Shown here: positions 1-10,680 of the stretch, piece after piece
Numbering within the stretch: position 1 is the first letter of the stretch
How the letters are laid out: every line of letters begins with the position of its first letter
From: DAIMFL01 sp964372215
Lineage (GTDB): Bacteria; Pseudomonadota; Alphaproteobacteria; Dongiales; Dongiaceae
Assembly: GCA_964372215.1 (NCBI GenBank)
Contig: CAYJQC010000018.1
Span: 1 to 64,000, forward strand
Direction: 5' to 3'
DNA: 64,000 nt
Notes under the pieces: generated by a model
The model's database searches: none
What the model saw: the letters and a program-made list of their open reading frames with translations, nothing else
What the model was told of the DNA's origin: nothing
Made by a program: the position numbers and the translations under genes

Positions 1-42
1 AGAATCTCACGATCAGCCCCCGCTATGAATCCTATCTTTGCA

Positions 43-1347
43 TCAGTGCACTAGCAGGAGACCCGGTCGCTCAAGGTCAGGCGCGAATGGGTACTCAACG
101 CGATACCCCCCAGACAATGCTTGGAATGGTCGTACAATCTGCGCGACGGTGAAACGCATAACATCCGCCTGTACCTCCATTGAATAGGTTGGCGCTGCCG
201 GCGCTGCGGGTGCCGTACCAAGCAGATAGACCAAGAAGAATAGAACGGTCAGCCCAGTAAGCCAAAATATAGGCATAGATAGACTTAGGCCGTAGTTACA
301 CGCCCAACCGTACAGCAACGAGAAAATCTTGACCATTCCTGGAGTGTCAGCTCGACGGCGTCGACATTCGATCTCGAGCGCATTGAACATTGCCTCTTCG
401 TCTCGCGCTCTAATGCTCTCCATTGAAAGCTTCAGTGTTCGATATGCTGATGCCGCAGCACCGCCACGATCGAGCCACCGACAACCAGAAAAATCTGTGC
501 CTTGATGCAATATGCTTCCATGGAACAGGGGGGCTCTCGCAAACACAACATTCCGAAAAGTAGCCTCCTGTCGAAATTTCCGATTGCAGAAATTGACATT
601 GGAAACCGCGTCCAAGAATTTCGAATCGTCAAAGTTTATTCTGAAAATAGCAGAGACCTCTGGAGAGCCTTCGAAATCTGTTATCTGGGAAAACACCGAC
701 TCCGAGAAATCGCTAGAATTATTGAATTCAACATGGGAAAAAAGTACATTGTCGTAGAAATTGCACTTTACGAATGACATTTTGTTTTTGAATTTTGATC
801 GCTCAAATATGACAGGCGCGGAAAATGTGCTATCTGTCACCGTAACTTGTCCAAAGAATGTAGAATCTGACATAAGAACCATGCCAAAGTAACATTTCGA
901 AAATTTTATCATTGCGTTTACGCTGCTGTTCGCCAATCTTAATTCTTCTCTAAATATAGTGTTGGAGAAAATAGTTTCTTTACTAATTGTTCCGCCTATA
1001 TCAACGATGCCGCAAAATATTGCGTCAAAGCAATTTGCGCCCTGTAGCGGTCCGCCGTGAAATTGTTTAAGATCTATGTCGCCAGGAAACACAACGCCAG
1101 ATAGATTTGGAATTCTTGTGTTTCTCTCGCAATCAGTAATGTATTCGCATATTTTCTCGTTGAAAGACTTAAGGGCGGAGGGACTCCAGTCCGATTTTTT
1201 CCGACCAGAGTTGTCTACGGCAGTCATTGGAGCGTGAAAGGAACAGTATGTTGCGTCATTAAGATGCAACCACTCCGTGGCGTGGGTTTTCTGAAACTGA
1301 CAGCCTGCCCCGAGACTTCTCTCTGGTTGCACGTAACGGCATTCCAT
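43..1347 (-). CDS. Pentapeptide-repeat-like membrane protein, function unknown
   Basis: A 434-residue protein. Residues about 95-300 show a loose repeating pattern with Phe or a hydrophobic residue roughly every fifth position (SxF, xxAxF), like degenerate pentapeptide or right-handed beta-helix proteins. The N-terminus carries Cys and His residues (C3, C16, C35, H38) that could bind a metal. A hydrophobic segment near residues 350-375 is probably one or two membrane spans, followed by an Ala/Pro linker and a short tail. The DNA is clearly richer in A and T than everything to its right, and codon use differs (many ATT, AAT, TTT), which suggests horizontal acquisition. The ATG at 1347 is the first good start. 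It is convergent with nothing and divergent from eno. Similar proteins occur near phages and defence loci, but no role can be assigned from sequence alone. Confidence 0.6.
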   Translation of the reverse strand: MECRYVQPERSLGAGCQFQKTHATEWLHLNDATYCSFHAPMTAVDNSGRKKSDWSPSALKSFNEKICEYITDCERNTRIPNLSGVVFPGDIDLKQFHGGPLQGANCFDAIFCGIVDIGGTISKETIFSNTIFREELRLANSSVNAMIKFSKCYFGMVLMSDSTFFGQVTVTDSTFSAPVIFERSKFKNKMSFVKCNFYDNVLFSHVEFNNSSDFSESVFSQITDFEGSPEVSAIFRINFDDSKFLDAVSNVNFCNRKFRQEATFRNVVFARAPLFHGSILHQGTDFSGCRWLDRGGAAASAYRTLKLSMESIRARDEEAMFNALEIECRRRRADTPGMVKIFSLLYGWACNYGLSLSMPIFWLTGLTVLFFLVYLLGTAPAAPAAPTYSMEVQADVMRFTVAQIVRPFQALSGGYRVEYPFAPDLERPGLLLVH

Positions 1348-1522
1348 TCACAACTCCGCCTGCCAATCTGGCAGATCCTATAAAATTCTTTGCTGCACAC
1401 TAAAGCTTGGCTTGCCACCACGTAGCAGGGAGTGACGTGCGGAGGCAATGATGCCGGTAGCTTGCGCCGAGTATCTCGCACCTGTATCCCTTTCGCGGCA
1501 AGACAAGGGAAGTGAGTGCAAT

Positions 1523-2803
1523 ATGACCGCCATTCACGACATCCACGCCCGCCAGATCCTGGACAGCCGCGGCAACCCGACCGTCGAGGTCGACGTGGTG
1601 CTGGAGAGCGGCGCCTCGGGCCGGGCCGCGGTGCCGTCCGGGGCCTCGACCGGCGCGCACGAGGCGGTCGAACTGCGCGACGGCGACAAGAAGCGCTACG
1701 GCGGCAAGGGCGTCACCAAGGCGGTCGACGCGGTCAACGCCGAGATCTTCGACACGCTGTCGGGCCTCGATGCCGACGAGCAGATCAAGATCGACCGCAT
1801 GATGATCGAGCTCGACGGCACGCCGAACAAGTCGCGGCTCGGCGCCAACGCCATCCTCGGCGTCAGCCTGGCGGTCGCCAAGGCGGCGGCCGCCGATGCC
1901 GGGCTGCCGGTCTACCGCTATGTCGGCGGCACCTCGGCGCGGCTGCTGCCGGTTCCCATGATGAACATCGTCAACGGCGGCGCCCATGCCGACAATCCCA
2001 TCGACATCCAGGAGTTCATGATCCTGCCGGTCGGCGCCGAGAGCGTGGCCGAGGCGATCCGGGTCGGCTCGGAGATCTTCCAGGCGCTGAAGAAGCAGCT
2101 CAAGGACGCCGGCCACAACACCAATGTCGGCGACGAGGGCGGCTTCGCGCCGAACCTGGCCAGCGCCGATGTCGCGCTCGGCTTCATCACCAAGGCGATC
2201 GAGGCGGCCGGCTACAAGCCGGGCGGCGACGTGATGCTCGCGCTCGACGCCGCCTCGACCGAGTTCTACAGGGACGGCAAGTACCACATGGCGGGCGAAG
2301 GCAAGACGCTGGACGCGGCGGGCATGGTGAAGTTCTACGCCGATCTGGTGAAGCGCTATCCGATCGTCTCGATCGAGGACGGCATGGCCGAGGACGACTG
2401 GGACGGCTGGAAGGCGCTGACCGATGCGCTCGGCAAGAAGGTCCAGCTGGTCGGCGACGACCTGTTCGTCACCAACCCCAAGCGACTGGCCGACGGCATC
2501 GCCAAGGGCACGGCCAACGCGATCCTGGTGAAGGTCAACCAGATCGGCACCCTGACCGAGACTCTGGAAGCGGTGGAGATGGCGCACAAGGCCGGCTACC
2601 GGGCGGTGATGTCGCACCGCTCCGGCGAGACCGAGGACGCCACCATCGCCGACCTCGCCGTCGCCACCAATTGCGGGCAGATCAAGACCGGCTCGCTGTC
2701 GCGCTCCGACCGGCTCGCCAAGTACAACCAGCTGATCCGCATCGAAGAGGGGCTGGGCGTCGCGGCGCAGTACGCCGGCGCGGCGGCACTCGCGCGGAAA
2801 TAG
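1523..2803 (+). CDS. eno: Enolase (phosphopyruvate hydratase)
   Basis: Cytoplasmic glycolytic enzyme that converts 2-phosphoglycerate to phosphoenolpyruvate with Mg2+. The 426-residue length is typical. Visible hallmarks are the N-terminal ARQILDSRGNPTVEV, the mobile loop PSGASTG near residue 40, GDEGGFAP near 205, the signature ILVKVNQIGTLTET near 338, and SHRSGETED near 372. The ATG at 1523 is chosen because MTAIHDIHARQI matches the family N-terminus and a purine-rich ribosome site (AAGGGAAGTGAG) lies just upstream. The frame is open back to 1448, but that extension has no family counterpart. The next gene starts 5 bp after the stop, so the two may be cotranscribed. Confidence 0.97.
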   Translation: MTAIHDIHARQILDSRGNPTVEVDVVLESGASGRAAVPSGASTGAHEAVELRDGDKKRYGGKGVTKAVDAVNAEIFDTLSGLDADEQIKIDRMMIELDGTPNKSRLGANAILGVSLAVAKAAAADAGLPVYRYVGGTSARLLPVPMMNIVNGGAHADNPIDIQEFMILPVGAESVAEAIRVGSEIFQALKKQLKDAGHNTNVGDEGGFAPNLASADVALGFITKAIEAAGYKPGGDVMLALDAASTEFYRDGKYHMAGEGKTLDAAGMVKFYADLVKRYPIVSIEDGMAEDDWDGWKALTDALGKKVQLVGDDLFVTNPKRLADGIAKGTANAILVKVNQIGTLTETLEAVEMAHKAGYRAVMSHRSGETEDATIADLAVATNCGQIKTGSLSRSDRLAKYNQLIRIEEGLGVAAQYAGAAALARK

Positions 2804-2808
2804 GCGCC

Positions 2809-4200
2809 ATGTCCGACCGCCGGCTGCTCGGGCGCGTCGATCCGGCGCTGGTCGGGATCGACGAGTTCGCCCGCTTTCGCGCCGACCACCCCGGGATCGG
2901 CTATGTCGATGCGGTGCTGGCCGACCTGTCCGGCGTAATCCGCGGCAAGCGCCTGCCGGTCGAGGAGGCCGACAAGCTGTTCGTCGACGGCATCCAGATG
3001 CCCTACACGCTGTACTGCCTCGACGTCACCGGCGACTGCTCCGATCCCTGCGGCCGCGGCTTCAGCGACGGCGATCCCGACGGCACCCACCGGCCGCTCG
3101 CCGGCACCCTGGTCCCGGTGCCTTGGGCCGAGGCGCCGACCGCTCAGGTGCTCACCACCATGTTCGATGCCGACGGGCCGCCCTCGCGCATCGATCCGCG
3201 CAACGTGCTGGCCGACATGTGCGAGCGCTTCGCCGAAACCAGGCTGACGCCGGTTTGCGCCGTCGAGCTCGAGTTCTACCTGTTCGACCGCGAGCGCCTG
3301 GCCAACGGCGCGCCGCAGCCGCCGCTCATGCCGGGCACCCGGCTGCGCGATCGCTCGCGCCAGGCCTATTCGATGGAGGGGCTCGACGCCTATGGCGGCT
3401 TCATCGGCGACGTGCGCGAGGCCTGCCGGGTGCAGGGCGTTCCCGCCTCGGCCGCGATCACCGAGTTCGCGCCGGCGCAGTTCGAGGTCAACCTGCACCA
3501 TGTCGACGATCCCCGCCTGGCGGCCGACCATGCGGTGCTGCTGCGCCGGGTGGTGCGCAATGTCGCGCGGCGCCACGGCCTCGACGCCAGCTTCATGGCC
3601 AAGCCCTATGCCGGCGAGCCGGGCAGCGGCATGCACATCCATCTGAGCCTGCTGGACGAAGACGGCCGCAATGTGTTCGACGATGGCAGCGTGGCCGGCG
3701 GCGAGCGCCTGCGCCACGTGGTCGGCGGGCTGCTCGCCATCCAGGGCGAGGCGATGGCGATCATGGCGCCCAGCATCAACGCGTTCCGCCGCTTCGCGCC
3801 GAGCCTGTTCACCCCGGTCAATCGTTCCTGGACGGTGAACAACCGCTCGACCGCGGTCAGGGTGCCCGCCGGCGCCGCCAGTGCGCGCCGGGTCGAGCAC
3901 CGCATCGCCGGCGCCGACGCCAACCCCTATCTGGTGCTGGCCGCCGTGCTCGCCGGCGCGCTGCACGGGCTCGAGCGGCGCCTCGATCCCGGCGCGCCGT
4001 GGTCGGGCAACGCCTCGGCCGAGCTCGATCCGTCGCTGCCGTTCAGCGTGCCGGAGGCGCTCGACGCGCTGGCGGCCGGCGCGATCCTGCCCGACCTGAT
4101 CGGGCGCGACTATGTCGAGCTCTACGTCGCCACCAAGCGCGGCGAGTACGCGCGCTTCATGTCGCAGGTCTCGCCGCTCGAGTACGAGTGGTACGCGTGA
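2809..4200 (+). CDS. Glutamine synthetase family protein (PuuA-like)
   Basis: A 463-residue member of the ATP-dependent glutamine synthetase fold. Motifs seen are AVELEFYLF near residue 151 (metal-binding Glu), the ATP-binding signature KPYAGEPGSGMHIHLSL at about 265-281, and the conserved NNRSTAVRVP and RVEHRIAGADANPYL blocks. The lack of an adenylylation-type C-terminal segment and the shorter, divergent N-terminus favour the gamma-glutamylpolyamine/monoamine ligase group (PuuA-like) over GlnA. It sits 5 bp behind eno. No other polyamine gene is nearby, so the substrate is unknown. The start at 2809 gives MSDRRLLGRVDPALVG. Confidence 0.85.
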   Translation: MSDRRLLGRVDPALVGIDEFARFRADHPGIGYVDAVLADLSGVIRGKRLPVEEADKLFVDGIQMPYTLYCLDVTGDCSDPCGRGFSDGDPDGTHRPLAGTLVPVPWAEAPTAQVLTTMFDADGPPSRIDPRNVLADMCERFAETRLTPVCAVELEFYLFDRERLANGAPQPPLMPGTRLRDRSRQAYSMEGLDAYGGFIGDVREACRVQGVPASAAITEFAPAQFEVNLHHVDDPRLAADHAVLLRRVVRNVARRHGLDASFMAKPYAGEPGSGMHIHLSLLDEDGRNVFDDGSVAGGERLRHVVGGLLAIQGEAMAIMAPSINAFRRFAPSLFTPVNRSWTVNNRSTAVRVPAGAASARRVEHRIAGADANPYLVLAAVLAGALHGLERRLDPGAPWSGNASAELDPSLPFSVPEALDALAAGAILPDLIGRDYVELYVATKRGEYARFMSQVSPLEYEWYA

Positions 4201-4216
4201 GCGTTGCGGGGACCGC

Positions 4217-4762
4217 TCAGCGGCCGTACATCAGGGTCAGCTTCGCCGTGCCGATGGCATTGGCGTTGGTCATGAAGCCGATCAGTGCCGCGGTCGCGTC
4301 TGCCGGCACCTCGAGGGCCGGCACCTTGAGGGCGGTCAGGGTGAAGACATAGCGATGGGTGGTGCCCTCCGGCGGGCAGGGGCCGCCATAGCCGGTCGCG
4401 CCGAAATCGGTGCGGCCTTGGACCGCGGCTTCCGGCAGGCCGGTGCCGTCGCCCGCGCCGGCGGGCAGCGACTTGGTGGCGGGCGGGATGTTGTAGACCA
4501 CCCAATGCCACCAGCCGGAGCCGGTCGGCGCGTCGGGGTCGTAGGCGGTGAGCACCAGGCTCTGGGTTCCCTCGGGGACGTCGCTCCAGGCCAGGGCCGG
4601 CGAGCTGTTGCCGCCGGTGCAGCCGAAGCCGCTGAAGACGTTCTCCAGCTTCAGGGTGTCGCCATCCTTGAAGTCGGGGCTGGTGAGCTCGAGGGCGTTC
4701 GCCGCTCCGGCGGCGGCGCCGAAGCCGATCGAGACCGCAAGCGCGGCAATTGAAAGACGCAT
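4217..4762 (-). CDS. Secreted PEBP/YbhB-family protein
   Basis: A 181-residue protein of the phosphatidylethanolamine-binding (RKIP, YbhB/YbcL) family. A signal peptide of about 24 residues (MRLSIAALAVSIGFGAAAGAANA) is followed by the fold's conserved segments: GGNSSPALAWSDVPEG, the ligand-pocket motif DPDAPTGSGWWHWVVYNIP near residue 70-88, and GYGGPCPPEGTTHRYVFTL near 120. The ATG at 4762 has a strong ribosome site (GGGGAGG) 7 bp upstream. It runs convergent with the glutamine-synthetase-like gene, leaving only 16 bp between stops. The physiological ligand of bacterial periplasmic PEBP proteins is not established. Confidence 0.9.
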   Translation of the reverse strand: MRLSIAALAVSIGFGAAAGAANALELTSPDFKDGDTLKLENVFSGFGCTGGNSSPALAWSDVPEGTQSLVLTAYDPDAPTGSGWWHWVVYNIPPATKSLPAGAGDGTGLPEAAVQGRTDFGATGYGGPCPPEGTTHRYVFTLTALKVPALEVPADATAALIGFMTNANAIGTAKLTLMYGR

Positions 4763-5002
4763 CGCATGACCTCCCCTTGCTGGATCGTGACCCTCGGCGG
4801 ATCGGCCGTCCCGGGACGAGTGTCCCGCGTGCCCGCCAGTATGCCGAGCTGGCGCGCGCCGGCAATCGCCGCGGGCGCGGGTCGTCGGGGGCGGCTTTCC
4901 GCCGCCGTCCTGAGTCATTTTCGCCACAGCGGGACTCGCCCTGTCCGCGGCCGCGACGATTGCCCTTGACGGCCACGAATCGCCTGTGATTCGCTCGAAT
5001 TC

Positions 5003-5371
5003 ATGAGCCTTCTCCGCGAACTGCGCAAACGGGCGCGCCAGATCACCCTGCCGGTGCTGGGGGCCTGCGTCGCCGGCTACTTCGCCTATCACGCGGTGCA
5101 GGGCGATCGCGGCATCATCGCCTGGCTGGTGCTCAACCAGGAGATCCGAGCGGCGCACGCGGTCGCGGCCGATCTCGCCGTCGAGCAGGAGACGCTGGAG
5201 CGGCGGGTGGCGCTGCTGCGGCCCGACAGCCTCGATCCCGACCTGCTCGAGGAACGCGCCCGGGTCATGCTCAATCTCGCCCATGACGACGAGCTGGTCA
5301 TCCCGCTCGCCGCGGCCGATCCGGCGCCGGTCCTGGGACAAGGCGTTCCGTCGCCCGCAAGCGCGCCGTAA
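5003..5371 (+). CDS. ftsB: Septum formation initiator family protein FtsB/DivIC
   Basis: A 122-residue bitopic membrane protein. It has a short cytoplasmic basic N-terminus, one membrane span at about residues 16-33 (TLPVLGACVAGYFAYHAV), then a periplasmic coiled coil (about 45-75: EIRAAHAVAADLAVEQETLERRVALL) and the conserved LDPDLLEERAR motif. This is the FtsB/DivIC plan, which links FtsL and FtsQ in the divisome. Location directly upstream of the pyruvate dehydrogenase genes and downstream of eno is the usual alphaproteobacterial context. The C-terminal tail is Ala/Pro rich. Confidence 0.88.
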   Translation: MSLLRELRKRARQITLPVLGACVAGYFAYHAVQGDRGIIAWLVLNQEIRAAHAVAADLAVEQETLERRVALLRPDSLDPDLLEERARVMLNLAHDDELVIPLAAADPAPVLGQGVPSPASAP

Positions 5372-5527
5372 CTGTATTCAAGTTAATCTACCTATTTCAT
5401 TTATATTACAATAGCTTGCAGGCGCTTGCTTTCGGCTCGCGCTCGGACTACTTATGACCAAACATGATTTCCGGCCGGCGCTCGTCGCCGCAGCCCGGAG
5501 AAACCCGCTTCGGCATCGGGAGGAAAC

Positions 5528-6538
5528 ATGGCCACGACCGCCAAGCGCAAGGCCAGGAGTGCCGGGGATCCGGACGCCGAGGCGGGCCAGCTGCTCCAGC
5601 ACTACCGCGACATGATGCTGATCCGCCGCTTCGAGGAGAAGGCGGGCCAGCTCTACGGCATGGGCCTGATCGGCGGCTTCTGCCATCTCTATATCGGCCA
5701 GGAGGCGGTGGTGGTCGGCATGCAGGCGGCGATCGGCCAGAGCGACACCGTCATCACCAGCTATCGCGACCACGGCCACATGCTGGCCTGCGGCATGGAC
5801 CCCAAGGGCGTGATGGCCGAGCTCACCGGACGGCGCGGCGGCTACTCGAAGGGCAAGGGCGGCTCGATGCACATGTTCAGCCGCGAGAAGAACTTCTTCG
5901 GCGGCCACGGCATCGTCGGCGCCCAGGTTTCGCTCGGCACCGGCATTGCCTTCGCCCATCGCTATCTCGACGACAACAACGTGTGCCTGGCCTATATGGG
6001 CGACGGTGCCGTCAACCAGGGCCAGGTCTACGAATCCTTCAACATGGCAGCGCTCTGGAAGCTGCCGGTGGTCTACGTCATCGAGAACAACAAGTACGGC
6101 ATGGGCACCAGCGTCGAACGCGCCTCGGCCCGGCCCGACCTCTATCACCGCGGCCAAGCCTACGGTATTCCCGGCCATCAGGTCGACGGCATGGACGTGC
6201 TGGCGGTCAAGGCCGCCGGCGACAAGGCGGTCGCCCACGCCCGCGGCGGCAAGGGGCCTTACATCCTGGAAATGCAGACCTACCGCTATCGCGGCCACTC
6301 GATGTCCGATCCGGCGAAGTACCGCAGCAAGGAGGAGGTCGCGCGCATGCGCCAGGAGCACGACCCGATCGACCAGCTCCGCAAGAGGCTGCTGGAGGCC
6401 GGTCATGCCGACGAGGCGCAGCTCAAGGCGATCGACCGCGAGATCAAGGACATCGTCTCCGACGCCACCGAATTCGCCCAGAACAGCCCCGAGCCCGATC
6501 CGTCCGAGTTGTGGACCGACGTGCTGGTGGATGCCTGA
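5528..6538 (+). CDS. pdhA: Pyruvate dehydrogenase E1 component, alpha subunit
   Basis: A 336-residue E1 alpha subunit. With PdhB it decarboxylates pyruvate using thiamine diphosphate and reductively acetylates the lipoyl group of E2. The thiamine diphosphate motif is visible as GDGAVNQG near residue 158, ending at ENNKYGMGT near 188. YRDHGHMLACGM and the phospho-loop-like YRYRGHSMSDPAKYR are also conserved. The gene has a good ribosome site (GGGAGGAAAC) and an AT-rich 156-bp leader separating it from ftsB, a likely promoter region. It is first in pdhA-pdhB-pdhC-lpd-lipA. Confidence 0.97.
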   Translation: MATTAKRKARSAGDPDAEAGQLLQHYRDMMLIRRFEEKAGQLYGMGLIGGFCHLYIGQEAVVVGMQAAIGQSDTVITSYRDHGHMLACGMDPKGVMAELTGRRGGYSKGKGGSMHMFSREKNFFGGHGIVGAQVSLGTGIAFAHRYLDDNNVCLAYMGDGAVNQGQVYESFNMAALWKLPVVYVIENNKYGMGTSVERASARPDLYHRGQAYGIPGHQVDGMDVLAVKAAGDKAVAHARGGKGPYILEMQTYRYRGHSMSDPAKYRSKEEVARMRQEHDPIDQLRKRLLEAGHADEAQLKAIDREIKDIVSDATEFAQNSPEPDPSELWTDVLVDA

Positions 6539-6559
6539 TCGCCGCGCCGGGGAAAACAG

Positions 6560-7927
<1,368 letters not shown>

Positions 7928-7963
7928 CCGCAACCGGGACCGACGCTCGAGGAAACCGACGAC

Positions 7964-9253
7964 ATGCCGATCTCCATCCTGATGCCCGCGCTGTCGCCCA
8001 CCATGACCGAGGGCAACCTCGCCAAGTGGCTCAAGAACGAGGGCGACGCGGTCAAGGCCGGCGACGTCCTCGCCGAGATCGAGACCGACAAGGCGACCAT
8101 GGAGGTCGAGGCGGTCGACGAAGGCACGCTCGGCAAGATCGTGGTGCCCGGCGGCACCGAGGGCGTGCAGGTCAACGCCGTCATCGCCTATCTCCTGGAG
8201 GAAGGCGAGGACGCCAGCGCGCTCGCCAAATCCAACGGCGCGCCGCCGGCGAAGGCGGCGCCCCAGAAGGCCGAGCCGCAAGCCGCGCCCGCCGCGCCGA
8301 AGCCGGCGGCGCCGTCAGCGGCGCAATCGCCGGCGGCAGGCGGCGGCGATCGGATCTTCGTCAGCCCGCTGGCCAAGCGCATGGCGGCGCTCGCCGGGAT
8401 CGACCTCGCCGGCATCAAGGGCAGCGGACCCCATGGCCGCATCGTGCGCGCCGACATCGAGGGCGCCGCCGGCCGCCCGGCTTCGGCGGCGGCGCCAGCC
8501 GCTGCGCCTGCGCCGGCCCGCGCGGCAACCGCGCCGGCGGCCGTGCCGCTGCCGTCTTCCGGCATGCCGGCGTTCGAGGACAAGCCGTTGTCGCGCATGC
8601 GCAAGGCGATCGCGCGCCGGCTTTCGGAATCCAAGCGCGACATGCCGCATTTCTATCTCACCATCGATTGCGAGATCGACGGGCTCCTGAAGATGCGGAC
8701 CGATCTCAACGCCAAGGCGGACGGCGCCTACAAGCTGTCGGTGAACGATTTCGTGATCCGCGCCGCGGCGCTGGCGCTGAAGAAGGTGCCGGCGGCCAAT
8801 GTCGCCTGGGCCGGCGAGGCGATCCGCTGGTACCAGACCGTCGACATGTCGGTGGCGGTCGCCATCCCCGACGGGCTGATCACGCCGATCGTCAAGAACG
8901 CCGACGCCAAGGGCCTCGCCACCATCTCGAACGAGATGAAGGAGCTGGCGGGGCGCGCCCGCGAGGGCAAGCTGAAGCCCGAGGAGTTCGAGGGCGGCAC
9001 TTTCTCGATCTCCAATCTCGGCATGTACGGGATCCGCGATTTCTCCGCCGTCATCAATCCGCCCCAGGCGGCGATCCTGGCGGTCGGCGCCGGCGAGCAG
9101 CGCGCGGTGGTCAAGGGCGGCGCGCTCGCGGTCGCCACCGTGATGTCCTGCACCCTGTCGGTCGATCATCGGGCAATCGACGGCGCGGTCGGCGCCGAGT
9201 TCATGGCGGCCTTCCGGAAGCTGGTCGAGGATCCGATCAGCATGCTGCTGTAG
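7964..9253 (+). CDS. pdhC: Dihydrolipoamide acetyltransferase, E2 of pyruvate dehydrogenase
   Basis: A 429-residue E2 core subunit. Order of domains: lipoyl domain (1-80, ETDKATMEVEA, Lys near 43), Ala/Pro linker, peripheral subunit-binding domain (about 131-166, FVSPLAKRMAALAGIDL to GRIVRADIE), a second linker, then the acetyltransferase domain ending with the catalytic SVDHRAIDGAVGAEF near residue 400. It transfers the acetyl group to CoA. The lipoyl domain is nearly identical to that of PdhB even at DNA level, which indicates shared ancestry or gene conversion between the two. Confidence 0.97.
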   Translation: MPISILMPALSPTMTEGNLAKWLKNEGDAVKAGDVLAEIETDKATMEVEAVDEGTLGKIVVPGGTEGVQVNAVIAYLLEEGEDASALAKSNGAPPAKAAPQKAEPQAAPAAPKPAAPSAAQSPAAGGGDRIFVSPLAKRMAALAGIDLAGIKGSGPHGRIVRADIEGAAGRPASAAAPAAAPAPARAATAPAAVPLPSSGMPAFEDKPLSRMRKAIARRLSESKRDMPHFYLTIDCEIDGLLKMRTDLNAKADGAYKLSVNDFVIRAAALALKKVPAANVAWAGEAIRWYQTVDMSVAVAIPDGLITPIVKNADAKGLATISNEMKELAGRAREGKLKPEEFEGGTFSISNLGMYGIRDFSAVINPPQAAILAVGAGEQRAVVKGGALAVATVMSCTLSVDHRAIDGAVGAEFMAAFRKLVEDPISMLL

Positions 9254-9265
9254 GGGTCGCCCGCC

Positions 9266-10666
9266 ATGGCCGAAACCAGCTTCGACATCATCGTCGTCGG
9301 CGGCGGACCCGGCGGCTACGTGGCGGCGATCCGCGCGGCGCAGCTCGGGCTGAAGGCCGCCGTGGTCGAGCGCGAGCATCTCGGCGGCATCTGCCTCAAC
9401 TGGGGCTGCATTCCGACGAAGGCACTGTTGCGCTCGGCCGAGGTCAAGCACCTGATGGAGCACGCCGACGCCTTCGGCCTGTCGGCCAAGGAGGTGAGCT
9501 TCGACCTCGCCAAGGTGGTGAAGCGCAGCCGCAGCGTCGCGGGCCAGCTGTCGGGCGGCGTGAAGCACCTGCTGAAGAAGAACAAGGTCGAGGTGTTCGA
9601 CGGCCAAGGCAAGCTCGCCGGCAAGGGCAAGCTGTCCGTCGTCAAGGACGGCAAGCCGGTCGCCGAGCTCTCGGCCAAGCACATCATCCTGGCGACCGGC
9701 GCGCGGGCGCGCAGCTTTCCGGGCCTGGAGCCCGACGGCAAGCTGGTCTGGACCTACAAGGAGGCAATGGTGCCGGAAGCCATGCCGAAGTCGCTCCTGG
9801 TGGTCGGCAGCGGCGCCATCGGCATGGAGTTCGCCAGTTTCTATCGCGACTTCGGCGCCGAGGTGACGGTCGTCGAGGTGCTCGACCGGGTGCTGCCCGT
9901 GGAGGATGCCGAGATCTCCGCCTTCGTCCGGAAGGCGTTCGAGAAGCAGGGCATCAAGATCGTGACCGGCGCCACGGTGAAGAGCCTGAAGAAAGGCGCC
10001 AACAGCGTAACGGCGACGATCGACGCCGGCGGCAAGGCCTCGGAACTCACCGTCGACCGGGTGATCCTGGCGGTCGGCATCGTCGGCAATGTCGAGGAGC
10101 TCGGCCTCGAGGGCACCAAGGTGAAGGTCGAGAAGGCCCATGTGGTGATCGACGAGTGGTGCGCCACCGGCGAGCCCGGGGTCTACGCCATCGGCGACCT
10201 GGTGGGTCCGCCCTGGCTCGCCCACAAGGCGAGCCACGAGGGCGTCATCTGCGTCGAGAAGATCGCCGAGGTCGCCGGCGTTCATCCCCTGGATACCGGC
10301 AACGTGCCAGGCTGCACCTATTGCCGGCCGCAGGTCGCGAGCGTCGGCCTGACCGAGGCGGCGGCCAAGGAGCAGGGATACCAGGTGAAGGTCGGGCGTT
10401 TCCCGTTCATCGGCAACGGTAAGGCGATCGCCATGGGCGAGCCCGAGGGGCTGATCAAGACCGTGTTCGACGGCAAGACCGGCGCGCTGCTCGGCGCCCA
10501 CATGGTGGGGTCTGAGGTCACCGAGATGATCCAGGGCTACGCGGTCGCCCGCACGCTGGAAACCACCGAGGCGGAGCTGATGCACACGATCTACCCGCAT
10601 CCGACCATCTCGGAAGCCATGCACGAGGCGGTGCTTGCCGCCTATGGCCGCGTCATCCATATGTAG
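9266..10666 (+). CDS. lpdA: Dihydrolipoyl dehydrogenase (E3)
   Basis: A 466-residue FAD flavoprotein that reoxidises dihydrolipoamide with NAD+. The FAD site IIVVGGGPGGYVAAI is at residues 8-22. The redox disulfide is in GGICLNWGCIPTKALL (C43 and C48). The NAD site is LVVGSGAIGMEFASFYRDFG near residues 176-195, and the C-terminal His-Glu active-site segment is HTIYPHPTISEAMHE. It begins 12 bp after pdhC and so is part of the same operon. It probably serves this complex specifically. A hairpin (10681-10720) separates it from lipA. Confidence 0.97.
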   Translation: MAETSFDIIVVGGGPGGYVAAIRAAQLGLKAAVVEREHLGGICLNWGCIPTKALLRSAEVKHLMEHADAFGLSAKEVSFDLAKVVKRSRSVAGQLSGGVKHLLKKNKVEVFDGQGKLAGKGKLSVVKDGKPVAELSAKHIILATGARARSFPGLEPDGKLVWTYKEAMVPEAMPKSLLVVGSGAIGMEFASFYRDFGAEVTVVEVLDRVLPVEDAEISAFVRKAFEKQGIKIVTGATVKSLKKGANSVTATIDAGGKASELTVDRVILAVGIVGNVEELGLEGTKVKVEKAHVVIDEWCATGEPGVYAIGDLVGPPWLAHKASHEGVICVEKIAEVAGVHPLDTGNVPGCTYCRPQVASVGLTEAAAKEQGYQVKVGRFPFIGNGKAIAMGEPEGLIKTVFDGKTGALLGAHMVGSEVTEMIQGYAVARTLETTEAELMHTIYPHPTISEAMHEAVLAAYGRVIHM

Positions 10667-10680
10667 GGGCAGACGGCCGC

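Noticed and set aside
1448..1522. A longer N-terminus for enolase
   Set aside because: The extra 25 residues match no enolase, and a good ribosome site precedes the ATG at 1523.
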